A DNA stretch of 64,000 nucleotides from Pseudarthrobacter sp. NBSH8 (GTDB lineage Bacteria; Actinomycetota; Actinomycetes; Actinomycetales; Micrococcaceae). Shown piece after piece: positions 33,741-41,305 of the stretch. A program made the position numbers and the translations under genes. The notes below the pieces were generated by a model that made no database searches, was not told the origin of the DNA, and saw only the letters and a list, made by a program, of their open reading frames with translations. The DNA is taken from positions 1,240,001 to 1,304,000 of the forward strand of contig NZ_CP043178.1 of assembly GCF_014217545.1 (NCBI RefSeq), in the 5' to 3' direction. How positions within the stretch are numbered: position 1 is the stretch's first letter; each line of letters starts with the position of its first letter.

Positions 33741-35426
33741 CTAATCCAGCAGCGCCCGCCGGAGGGTGTCGAGGCCTACGGAGCCGACGTTCAGTGCCTT
33801 GGTGTGGAACGCCTTGAGGTCGAAGCCTGGCCGGGTTTCGAGGTCGGCGCGGATCTGTTCCCAGAGGCGCTGTCCCACTTTGTAGGAGGGTGCCTGGCCG
33901 GGCCAGCCGAGGTACCGGGTGAATTCGAATTTGAGCTGGCCTTCGCTGATGGGCAGGTTCTCCTTGAGGAAGTCGTAGCCCGCCTCCGGGGTCCACGTTC
34001 CGGTGCCCCAGCGTTCGGGGATCTTGAGTTCCAGGTGGACGCCGATGTCGAACACCACGCGGGCCGCCCGCATCCGCTGCATGTCCAGCATGCCCAGGTG
34101 GTCGCCGGGATCGGCCAGGTAGCCGAGTTCCTGCATGAGCTTTTCGGCGTACAGGGCCCAACCTTCGCCGTGGCCGGACGTCCAGCAGATGTTGCGCCGC
34201 CACTTGTTCAGCAGTTCCCGCCGGTAGATGGCGGTGGCCACCTGCAGGTGGTGGCCGGGGACGCCTTCATGGAAGACCGTGGTGGTTTCGGCCCAGGTGG
34301 TGAAGGTGTCTTCGCCGGCAGGAACTGACCACCACATCCGGCCCGGGCGTGAGAAGTCGTCAGAGGGGCCGGTGTAGTAAATGCCGCCCTCGTCGGTCGG
34401 GGCGATGAGGCATTCGAGCTTCTTCATTACGTCCGGGATCTCGAAGTGCACCCCGGCAAGTTCGGCAACTGCCTTGTCCGAGAGTTCCTGCATCCACGCT
34501 TTGAGGGCCTCCGTGCCCTTGAGCTGGCGTGCCGGGTCATTGTTGAGGAGGTCCTTGGCCTCCGCGATGCTGGCCCCGGGCTTGATGCGGGACGCGACAT
34601 TTTCCTGCTCGGCGATGAGCCGGTCCAGTTCCTGGACGCCCCAGGCGTAGGTCTCTTCGAGGTCGACGGCGGCGCCCAGGAAGGATCGCGAAGCCAGTGC
34701 GTAGCGTTCCCGGCCGACGGCGTCCTGCTGCGGGGCGGCAGGCAGCAGCTCCGTGCGCAGGAACTTCGCGAGGTCCCGGTAGGCACCACGGGCGGCGGCA
34801 GCACCGGCGTCGAGCCTTCCCCGGGTTTCGACCGGCAGCGGACCACCGGCAGTCCGGGCCCTGGCGGCGAGCTTGGCGAAGAAGCCGTCGTTGGCGGCGT
34901 ATTTGGTGGTCTGCTCGATGACGATGGACACCTGGCGTCCGGCCGCGACCTTGCCCGCGTCCCGGGCCTGGCGCAGGGATTCCATGTAGCCGCGGAGAGC
35001 CCCAGGGACGTTAAGGGCGCGGCCGGCGATGTGCTCCCAATGTTCAGCGGTTTCGGTGGGCATCAGGTCGAAAATGGCCCGGATGTCCTGTGCAGGGGAG
35101 GCGATGTTGTTCAGCTCCGCCTCGTCCCAGCCCGATTCGTGGATTTCCAGCTGGAGGCCCAGCCGTTCCCGCATCGCGTCCAGGGTGACGGCGTCAACGT
35201 CGTCCTGGGGCACCAGGTCCGCCAGGGCCGCGAGGGCATTCCGGGCTTCCGCTGCAAAGCCGGCGATGCCGGCGGGGGAGTAATCCGGGTACTCGGACTC
35301 GTGCCCCGGCAGCCCCAGCGTGGTGGCAAGCGACGGGTTCAGCCGGATGAGTGTGTCGGTATAGTCATCCGCCACGGCATCGATGGCGGAGTGCGGGCGG
35401 GCGGCGGGGACGGCTTCGGTAGTCAC
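33741..35426 (-). CDS. DUF885 family protein, probable metallohydrolase
   Basis: A 561-residue DUF885 protein. The family is all-helical and resembles M32-type metallopeptidases. The likely zinc site is the HEGVPGHHLQ motif at about residue 390, with further conserved parts CWTSGHGEGWALYAEKLM and RAARVVFDIGVH. No signal peptide is present, so it is cytoplasmic. The start is GTG at 35426. The epsilon subunit gene lies 9 bases upstream on the same strand, so it may be read from the carboxylase transcript. The substrate is unknown. Confidence 0.87.
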   Translation of the reverse strand: MTTEAVPAARPHSAIDAVADDYTDTLIRLNPSLATTLGLPGHESEYPDYSPAGIAGFAAEARNALAALADLVPQDDVDAVTLDAMRERLGLQLEIHESGWDEAELNNIASPAQDIRAIFDLMPTETAEHWEHIAGRALNVPGALRGYMESLRQARDAGKVAAGRQVSIVIEQTTKYAANDGFFAKLAARARTAGGPLPVETRGRLDAGAAAARGAYRDLAKFLRTELLPAAPQQDAVGRERYALASRSFLGAAVDLEETYAWGVQELDRLIAEQENVASRIKPGASIAEAKDLLNNDPARQLKGTEALKAWMQELSDKAVAELAGVHFEIPDVMKKLECLIAPTDEGGIYYTGPSDDFSRPGRMWWSVPAGEDTFTTWAETTTVFHEGVPGHHLQVATAIYRRELLNKWRRNICWTSGHGEGWALYAEKLMQELGYLADPGDHLGMLDMQRMRAARVVFDIGVHLELKIPERWGTGTWTPEAGYDFLKENLPISEGQLKFEFTRYLGWPGQAPSYKVGQRLWEQIRADLETRPGFDLKAFHTKALNVGSVGLDTLRRALLD

Positions 35427-35435
35427 GCCACGAGC

Positions 35436-35666
35436 CTAACCCCGGCTCCGCCTCCACGCGCCGGGACCCGGCGTCGGGGCGAGCCGCAGCTGCTGGCGGC
35501 GCACCCAGTCGCGGGCGGTGGGCTTCCCGGCGGCCACGGCGTCGGCGCTGCCCAGGGAAAGCACGACGGCGGTCAGCGCCGCGAGCTCCTCGGCCGACGG
35601 GTGGCCCTTGACAACTGAGATTAGGGGGAGTGCGGCTTCGGCCACCGGCTCGTCGGTGGGGATCAC
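35436..35666 (-). CDS. Acyl-CoA carboxylase epsilon subunit
   Basis: A 76-residue actinobacterial AccE/PccE-type subunit that stabilises the alpha-beta carboxylase complex. It has the family layout: [21 protein letters not shown], an Ala/Gly linker, a single Trp (ARDWVRR), and the C-terminal [11 protein letters not shown]. The start is GTG at 35666, overlapping the beta-subunit stop by 4 bp (GTGA), which couples translation of the two. Confidence 0.87.
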   Translation of the reverse strand: MIPTDEPVAEAALPLISVVKGHPSAEELAALTAVVLSLGSADAVAAGKPTARDWVRRQQLRLAPTPGPGAWRRSRG

Positions 35667-37246
35667 AGCGGGATGTTCCCGTGCTTCTTGGTGGGCAGGC
35701 TCGCCCGCTTGTCACGGAGGGCACGGAGGCCCTTGATGATCTGGCCCCGGGTATCTGACGGTGCGATAACCGCGTCCACGTAGCCCAGCTGGGCGGCCTG
35801 GTAGGGGTTCAGCAGCTCTTCTTCATACTGCTTGATGACCTCGGCGCGCCTGGCCTCAACGTCTCCGCCGGCCTCGGCAACGGCGGCCAGGTCGCGGCGG
35901 TACAGGATGTTGACGGCGCCCTGGGCGCCCATCACGCCAATCTGCGCCGTGGGCCACGCCACGTTCAGGTCCGCGCCGAGCTTCTTGGAGCCCATCACGA
36001 TGTACGCGCCGCCGTAGGCCTTGCGGGTGATGACCGTCAGCTTGGGGACGGTGGCTTCGGCGTAGGCGTACAGCAGCTTGGCGCCGCGGCGGATGATGCC
36101 CTGGAACTCCTGGTCCTTGCCCGGCAGGAAGCCGGGGACATCCACAAGGGTGATGATGGGGATGTTGAAGGCATCGCAGTTCCGGACGAAGCGGGCGGCC
36201 TTCTCCGAGGCTGCGATGTCCAGCGTGCCGGCGAACTGCAGCGGCTGGTTGGCCACAATCCCTACGGTGTGGCCCTCGACCCGGCCGTAGCCGATGATGA
36301 TGTTGGGGGCATAGAGGGACTGCATCTCCAGGAAATGGGCGTCGTCAACGATCTGCTCGATGACGGTGCGCATGTCGTACGGCTGGTTGGCAGAGTCCGG
36401 TACGAGCGTGTCCAGGGCGAGGTCGTCGTCGTTGATCTCCAGCTCCTGCTGGTGCTCCAGCACCGGGGCCTCGGCGAGGTTGTTGGACGGCAGGAAGTCC
36501 AGCAGTTCGCGGACGAACTCGATGGCATCGGCTTCGTCGGAGGCCAGGTAAGTGGACGTGCCCGTGTTGGCATTATGCTGGCGGGCGCCGCCGAGGGTTT
36601 CCATGTCCACGTCTTCGCCGGTGACGGTCTTGATGACGTCCGGTCCCGTGATGAACATGTGCGAGGTCTTGTCCACCATCACCACGTAGTCCGTGAGGGC
36701 GGGGGAGTAGGCCGCGCCGCCGGCGGACGGGCCCATGATGAGCGAAATCTGCGGCACCACACCGGACGCGTGGACGTTATTGCGGAAGATGTCGGCAAAC
36801 ATGGCCAGGGAGGCCACGCCTTCCTGGATGCGGGCACCGCCGCCGTCCAGGATGCCTACCACAGGGCAGCCGTTGCGCAGGGCGAATTCCTGGACCTTGA
36901 CGATCTTCTCGCCGTTGACCTGGCTCAGCGATCCGCCGTACACCGAAAAGTCCTGGCTGTAGACGGCTACGGGACGCCCGTCCACTGTGCCGTAGCCGGA
37001 GACCAGCCCGTCGCCCAGCGGCTTCTTCTTTTCCATCCCGAAAGCGGTGGAGCGGTGCACTGCCAGAGCGTCAAGTTCCACAAACGAGCCCTCGTCCAGC
37101 AGCAGGTCCACGCGCTCGCGGGCGGTGTTTTTGCCGCGGGCGTGCTGCTTCTCGATGGCTTCGGGGCCGGAGGGTTGTTCTGCACGGGCCTGGCGGTCGC
37201 GGAAATCGGCGATCTTTCCTGCTGTCGTTGTCAGATCGTGGCTCAT
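35663..37246 (-). CDS. Acyl-CoA carboxylase beta subunit (carboxyltransferase)
   Basis: A 527-residue AccD/PccB-type carboxyltransferase that moves the carboxyl group from biotin to acetyl- or propionyl-CoA. It has the two crotonase-like halves, with [30 protein letters not shown] and, in the C-terminal half, [13 protein letters not shown] and [19 protein letters not shown] chose ATG at 37246 because GGAG stands 7 bases before it; a TTG one codon upstream is less suited. The upstream region carries the TGTAG-CTACAA palindrome shared with the alpha-subunit gene. Confidence 0.95.
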   Translation of the reverse strand: MSHDLTTTAGKIADFRDRQARAEQPSGPEAIEKQHARGKNTARERVDLLLDEGSFVELDALAVHRSTAFGMEKKKPLGDGLVSGYGTVDGRPVAVYSQDFSVYGGSLSQVNGEKIVKVQEFALRNGCPVVGILDGGGARIQEGVASLAMFADIFRNNVHASGVVPQISLIMGPSAGGAAYSPALTDYVVMVDKTSHMFITGPDVIKTVTGEDVDMETLGGARQHNANTGTSTYLASDEADAIEFVRELLDFLPSNNLAEAPVLEHQQELEINDDDLALDTLVPDSANQPYDMRTVIEQIVDDAHFLEMQSLYAPNIIIGYGRVEGHTVGIVANQPLQFAGTLDIAASEKAARFVRNCDAFNIPIITLVDVPGFLPGKDQEFQGIIRRGAKLLYAYAEATVPKLTVITRKAYGGAYIVMGSKKLGADLNVAWPTAQIGVMGAQGAVNILYRRDLAAVAEAGGDVEARRAEVIKQYEEELLNPYQAAQLGYVDAVIAPSDTRGQIIKGLRALRDKRASLPTKKHGNIPL

Positions 37247-37397
37247 CAAGTGTCTCCGGCTCTGTAGCAGATTAGTGCTGTAACAATGTGGTGCTGGGTG
37301 CGGTGGTGGCGGGCAGGCCGGGCGCGGGATTTAAGTAGCTTCCACACAATGGACGAACCCTGCTGGCTAGTCTAATGACGCATCTGCGTGGGACGAC

Positions 37398-37413
37398 TGT
37401 AGAAAACCTACAA
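37398..37413. promoter_or_regulatory. TGTAG-N5-CTACA palindrome in the carboxylase beta/SDR intergenic region
   Basis: TGTAGAAAACCTACAA has perfect 5-bp arms around AAAAC. It lies 152-167 bases before the carboxyltransferase start and 69 before the divergent SDR gene. It differs from the 27294-27309 element only in the two bases after TGTAG. The shared element suggests common control of the carboxylase genes, although it could also serve the SDR gene. Confidence 0.55.
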
Positions 37414-37439
37414 TTTTCCGCACTTTCCAGCGGTCAGCC

Positions 37440-37463
37440 GTATGTTACCGGCCAGTAACATAC
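37440..37463. promoter_or_regulatory. 24-bp perfect palindrome overlapping the SDR promoter
   Basis: GTATGTTAC-N6-GTAACATAC has perfect 9-bp arms. A -10-like TACAGT (37470-37475) lies 7 bases before the SDR ATG, so the palindrome would cover the -35 region, a classic repressor position. Its core, TTACCGGCCAGTAACA, is nearly the element at 5621-5636. Confidence 0.65.
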
Positions 37464-37481
37464 CTCGGCTACAGTGGAGCC

Positions 37482-38411
37482 ATGACTTCCAGCAACGATC
37501 CCGCGACTCCGTACCGGGCCGCCGCCGCAACGCCCTACCAGGCCGCCGGGTCCCTTCGGGGCCGCACCATTCTGATGTCCGGCGGCAGCCGCGGGATCGG
37601 GCTGGCCATTGCCACCCGGGCCGCGCAGGACGGTGCCAATATTGTCCTGATGGCCAAGACCGGTCAGCCCCATGCCAAGCTGGCAGGCACTGTCTTCACC
37701 GCCGCCGAGCAGGTGGAAGCCGCCGGGGGCCAGGCCCTGGCCATCGTGGGTGACGTGCGCAGTGACGACGACGTCGTCGGAGCCGTGGCGGCCGCCGTCG
37801 AGCGTTTCGGCGGGATCGACATCGTCCTCAACAACGCGTCCGCGATTGATCTCTCCTCCACCGACGACGTGGACATGAAGCGCTACGACCTGATGCAGGA
37901 CATCAACGTCCGCGGGACATTCCTGCTGTCCAAGCTGTCGCTGCCGGCGCTGCGTAAATCGGCCCACGCGCACATCCTGACGCTCTCGCCGCCCTTGAAT
38001 CTTGACCCCTACTGGGCAGGCAAGCATCTGGCGTACACGATGGCCAAATACGGGATGAGCCTCACGACGCTTGGCCTTGCCGAAGAACTCAAGGCCGACG
38101 GCGTCAACGTCAACTCACTCTGGCCGTGCACCCTCATCGATACCGCGGCCATCCGGAACATGCCCGGCGGCCAGGAAATCGTCCGCGCTGCCCGCGGACC
38201 GCAGGTCATGGCCGACGCAGCCCATGCCGTCCTGACCGGCAGCCACCTGGCCGGCGCGCACGGGGCCGGCAATGACGGGGGTAGTGCGGGTTCCCCCAGT
38301 GGCAACTTCTACACGGACGAAGAGGTGCTTCGCGCGGCGGGTGTCACTGATTTCCGTCCGTACAGCCTCGGGGCGGCGGAGGATCGGCTGGTTCCGGACA
38401 TATTCCTCTAG
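37482..38411 (+). CDS. Short-chain dehydrogenase/reductase, HSDL2-like
   Basis: A 309-residue SDR enzyme. It has an NAD(P) Rossmann motif in MSGGSRGIGLAIATRA, a DVRSDDDV acidic loop, the structural NNASAI motif, and the catalytic YTMAKYGMS (Tyr and Lys of YxxxK), with a preceding Ser in LTLSPP. The C-terminal part (GPQVMADAAHAVL; GNFYTDEEVLRAAGVTDF) is typical of the HSDL2-like subgroup, which lacks the sterol-carrier domain in bacteria. The substrate is unknown, probably lipid or acyl-chain related. A GGAG precedes the ATG, and a strong palindrome covers its promoter. Confidence 0.87.
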   Translation: MTSSNDPATPYRAAAATPYQAAGSLRGRTILMSGGSRGIGLAIATRAAQDGANIVLMAKTGQPHAKLAGTVFTAAEQVEAAGGQALAIVGDVRSDDDVVGAVAAAVERFGGIDIVLNNASAIDLSSTDDVDMKRYDLMQDINVRGTFLLSKLSLPALRKSAHAHILTLSPPLNLDPYWAGKHLAYTMAKYGMSLTTLGLAEELKADGVNVNSLWPCTLIDTAAIRNMPGGQEIVRAARGPQVMADAAHAVLTGSHLAGAHGAGNDGGSAGSPSGNFYTDEEVLRAAGVTDFRPYSLGAAEDRLVPDIFL

Positions 38412-38479
38412 AGCCGCGGTTCCAGTCGTGTGGCTGCGGGAACGGCCAGTGGCGGCGCTTGAGTCGATAGGATTCAACC

Positions 38480-39388
38480 ATGGATGACGCACACACCCCA
38501 GGAAATCCGTTGAATCGCGGGGCCTTGGCGGACCAGGATTTCCTTGCGGCCACGGGCATCGCCAAGGTGGTGGTAGTTGACTCCACCGGCTCCACCAACG
38601 CCGACCTCCTGCGCTCGGTGACCGTTGAACCCAAAGAGTGGCCGGACCTGTCAGTGCTGACTGCCGAGTACCAGACCGCCGCCCGGGGACGCCTGGACCG
38701 GCGTTGGGAGGCGCCTCCGATGAGCTCGGTGTCGGTGTCACTCGTCCTGCGGCCCGCTAACGCAGAGGGCAGGCCGCTGCCCACCCAAACGTATTCGTGG
38801 CTGTCACTGCTGGGCGCACTCGCGCTGCGGGAGACGCTGACCGAGGCCGCAGGGATTCCGGCCGAGCTCAAGTGGCCCAATGACGTTCTGGTCCGTGGCC
38901 GCAAGATCGCCGGCATCCTGGCCCAGCTGGGGCCAATGGGGGACGGTTCCGTTCCGCCGGTTATTTTGGGGACCGGCCTGAACGTGACTTTGACCGCATC
39001 AGAACTCCCGGTGCCCACAGCGACGTCGGTTGCCCTGGAAGAGCCGCTGACTGTTGATAGGACCCTACTGCTCAAGAGCTACCTCGCCCATTTCACAGTG
39101 CTCTACCGCAGCTTCTGCAATGCCGACGGCGACCCCACCGCCGGGATTGCCGGCGGCGCGTCGCTCCACAAACGGGTGGAGTCCGTCATGGTGACGCTGG
39201 GCAAGCAAGTGCGTGCGCAGCTGCCCGGTGACCACGAGATCATCGGGCACGCTTCGAGGCTGGACGAGTACGGCTCACTCCTGGTGGTGGACAAGGACCG
39301 CCGGGAACATGTGGTCACCGCCGGCGATGTAGTCCATCTGCGCCCGTGGGCCCCGCCCGGCCAGGGCACCGAAAGCGGCTATGCGTAA
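38480..39388 (+). CDS. birA: Biotin--[acetyl-CoA-carboxylase] ligase
   Basis: It attaches biotin to the BCCP lysine of the acyl-CoA carboxylase. The 302-residue protein has the BPL catalytic domain, with DSTGSTNADLLR, the biotinyl-AMP loop ARGRLDRRWEAP, LKWPNDVLV and GILAQLG, and a C-terminal SH3-like domain. The N-terminal DNA-binding domain of E. coli BirA is missing, so this is a non-regulatory form. AGGATTCAACC precedes the ATG. It lies close to the carboxylase beta and epsilon genes. Confidence 0.94.
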   Translation: MDDAHTPGNPLNRGALADQDFLAATGIAKVVVVDSTGSTNADLLRSVTVEPKEWPDLSVLTAEYQTAARGRLDRRWEAPPMSSVSVSLVLRPANAEGRPLPTQTYSWLSLLGALALRETLTEAAGIPAELKWPNDVLVRGRKIAGILAQLGPMGDGSVPPVILGTGLNVTLTASELPVPTATSVALEEPLTVDRTLLLKSYLAHFTVLYRSFCNADGDPTAGIAGGASLHKRVESVMVTLGKQVRAQLPGDHEIIGHASRLDEYGSLLVVDKDRREHVVTAGDVVHLRPWAPPGQGTESGYA

Positions 39389-39980
39389 AGGCCTCGTGCC
39401 GGGCGAGCAGGTCATTACGATCACCCGCCCGCAGCCGAGGAAGCTGGCCGGCCCTGCCGCAGCCTTTATTGCGGCGCCGGCCGCGGCAGCCTTCGCCTGT
39501 GCCTGGACCGTGCGCGGCGAGGCGACCCGACTAATGCCCGTGGCTTCCGCTGACTGGACGCCGTGGATCGTCCTGGCATGCGTCCTGGCCGCAGCGTGGA
39601 TATGGTTGGCATATTGCCTGCCTCGGCTCCTGCGGTGGCAGGCAACCCGGTACGTCCTCACGAGCCGACGGATTGTTGCCCGCTATGGCATGGTGCGGCG
39701 CCGGGACGAGCAGGTCAACCTCGCGTCGATCCGCCACGTCACGGTCCACCAGTCGGTGCTGCAGCGCATATTGCGCTCCGGGAATATATCCTTGGAAACC
39801 GGGTACCAAGGTGTGGTGAGCATCCAGGACGTCCCGGAAGCAGTACGGTTCCGGGACTTCGTGCTGGATGCAATAGACGAACTGCCCGCGGGCGGGGACC
39901 CGGGGACCGGTGAGGTATCGGATTATACAAACCAGGCGCTGCCGTGGGAGTTGAGAGAAGGTGGAGACGATGAACGATGA
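39381..39980 (+). CDS. PH domain (bPH2, YdbS-like) membrane protein
   Basis: A 199-residue membrane protein. Two hydrophobic helices (residues about 23-45 and 60-80) precede a bacterial PH-like domain: TRYVLTSRRIVARYGMVRRRDEQVNLASIRHVTVHQSVLQR in its core, ending near FRDFVLDAIDEL. Such proteins are widespread but mostly unassigned. It overlaps the end of birA by 8 bp and the start of the cyclase gene, so the three genes form one translational unit. Confidence 0.82.
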   Translation: MRKGLVPGEQVITITRPQPRKLAGPAAAFIAAPAAAAFACAWTVRGEATRLMPVASADWTPWIVLACVLAAAWIWLAYCLPRLLRWQATRYVLTSRRIVARYGMVRRRDEQVNLASIRHVTVHQSVLQRILRSGNISLETGYQGVVSIQDVPEAVRFRDFVLDAIDELPAGGDPGTGEVSDYTNQALPWELREGGDDER

Positions 39981-41094
39981 GGACCAGCGGGACGAAGCGG
40001 ACCTGCCGGCTCCCGCCGTGCCTGAAACTGCCCACCCGGCAACAGGCACACTGTCTCCCGAGCGAGTGGCTGCCAAGGCGCTCGAGGCCAGGCTGTTGGG
40101 CGGCGAACGGAAGCTGCGGCGCCGTGAGGTGGCCGCCGGGGCAGGGCTGTCCCTCCTGTCGGCGCGGAAGCTGTGGCGTGCCCTCGGCTTTCCGAACTTC
40201 GGCGACGAAGACGTCGCCTTCACCGAACGGGATCAGGCGGCGCTGTCCACGGTGGTTGACCTGGTCCGCACCGGGGTGCTGACCGAAGAAGCCGCCATCT
40301 CCGTGACCCGGTCCATCGGACAGATGACAGACCGCATGGTGGTCTGGCAGATCGAGGCTCTGGTGGAGGACATGGTCCACGAGCAGGGCGTCACGGACGC
40401 CGTGGCCCGCAAGCGCCTGGTGAAGGAACTGCCCTCCTTGCTGGACGCACTGGAGGAGATGCTGGTTTATTCGTGGCGGAGGCAACTCAATGCCGGCGTT
40501 CAACGCCTGGCCGTGCGGGCCGAGGCTGGCTTGCAGGCCAGCGAAGAAGGCCGCGATGGCGATGAAGACGATGCCCCGCTGCCGTTGGCCCGCGCCGTCG
40601 GTTTTGCTGACCTGGTGTCCTATACGAGTCTCTCCCGCCGGATGAACGAAAAGACCCTGGCCCGGCTGGTCCAGCGCTTTGAGAACAAATGCGCCGAAAT
40701 CATTTCCGTGGGCGGCGGGCGGCTGGTCAAGACAGTAGGCGATGAAGTCCTGTATATCGCCGAAACGCCGGCAGCCGGAGCGGAGATCTCGCTGGCGCTG
40801 GCACAGGCGTTCACCGAAGACGAGATCCTGCCGGAAGCGCGGGTGGCGATGGTCTGGGGCCGGATACTGTCCCGGCTGGGTGACGTCTACGGCCCGACGG
40901 TCAACCTCGCCGCCCGGCTGACCACCTTGGCGGAGCCGGGAACGGTCCTGATCGACTCCATGACAGCTTCCGCGCTGGACCAGGACAAACGCTTCATTCT
41001 CGTTCCGAAGGCCGCCGAAAATGTCCGCGGGTTCGGCGAAATCCACCCGGTACTCCTGGCGCGCGGCCAAGGAAAAGGCCTGGTCCTCGACTAG
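39970..41094 (+). CDS. Class III adenylate cyclase, Rv1264-like
   Basis: A 374-residue soluble class III nucleotide cyclase. The N-terminal 200 residues are helical (KLRRREVAAGAGLSLLSARKLW onwards) and resemble the autoinhibitory, pH-sensing module of mycobacterial Rv1264. The catalytic domain keeps both metal aspartates (FADLVSYTSLS, about 214; KTVGDEVLYIA, about 258), the substrate lysine next to the latter, and the transition-state pair Asn/Arg in VNLAARLTTLA, so it should be active. I chose ATG at 39970; GTG at 39961 is the alternative. It overlaps the PH-domain gene by 11 bp. Confidence 0.87.
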   Translation: MNDEDQRDEADLPAPAVPETAHPATGTLSPERVAAKALEARLLGGERKLRRREVAAGAGLSLLSARKLWRALGFPNFGDEDVAFTERDQAALSTVVDLVRTGVLTEEAAISVTRSIGQMTDRMVVWQIEALVEDMVHEQGVTDAVARKRLVKELPSLLDALEEMLVYSWRRQLNAGVQRLAVRAEAGLQASEEGRDGDEDDAPLPLARAVGFADLVSYTSLSRRMNEKTLARLVQRFENKCAEIISVGGGRLVKTVGDEVLYIAETPAAGAEISLALAQAFTEDEILPEARVAMVWGRILSRLGDVYGPTVNLAARLTTLAEPGTVLIDSMTASALDQDKRFILVPKAAENVRGFGEIHPVLLARGQGKGLVLD

Positions 41095-41138
41095 GGCGTT
41101 GCCGCCCCCGCATTTATCCAGTTGTTGGCGTATCGCGC

Positions 41139-41144
41139 TATAGT
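41139..41144 (+). promoter_or_regulatory. Possible -10 element of the large operon
   Basis: TATAGT at 41139-41144 is the best -10 candidate in the 211-base gap before the giant Ig/FN3 gene. No convincing -35 stands at 16-18 bases. The rest of the gap contains a palindrome-rich stretch (GGGGAGCGCTCCCC near 41190), then GGGAATAG just before the GTG start. Confidence 0.3.
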
Positions 41145-41305
41145 CGACCGTGGCGGGCTCCCCGTCGCGCAGGACCAGGGGAGCGCTCCCCATCGCCGCA
41201 GCTGCAATGCTTCGGTAGGCTGACCCCGGGAACAGAGAGCCCGGTATCGGGTCCTTGGAGGGGGCGCCACGGGGGCAGCCACACAATTGAGGGAATAGTA
41301 ACGCT

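Noticed and set aside
41160..41210. Riboswitch or structured leader before the giant gene (GGGGAGCGCTCCCC and flanking repeats)
   Set aside because: Small palindromes are common at this GC content; no known riboswitch core is recognisable.
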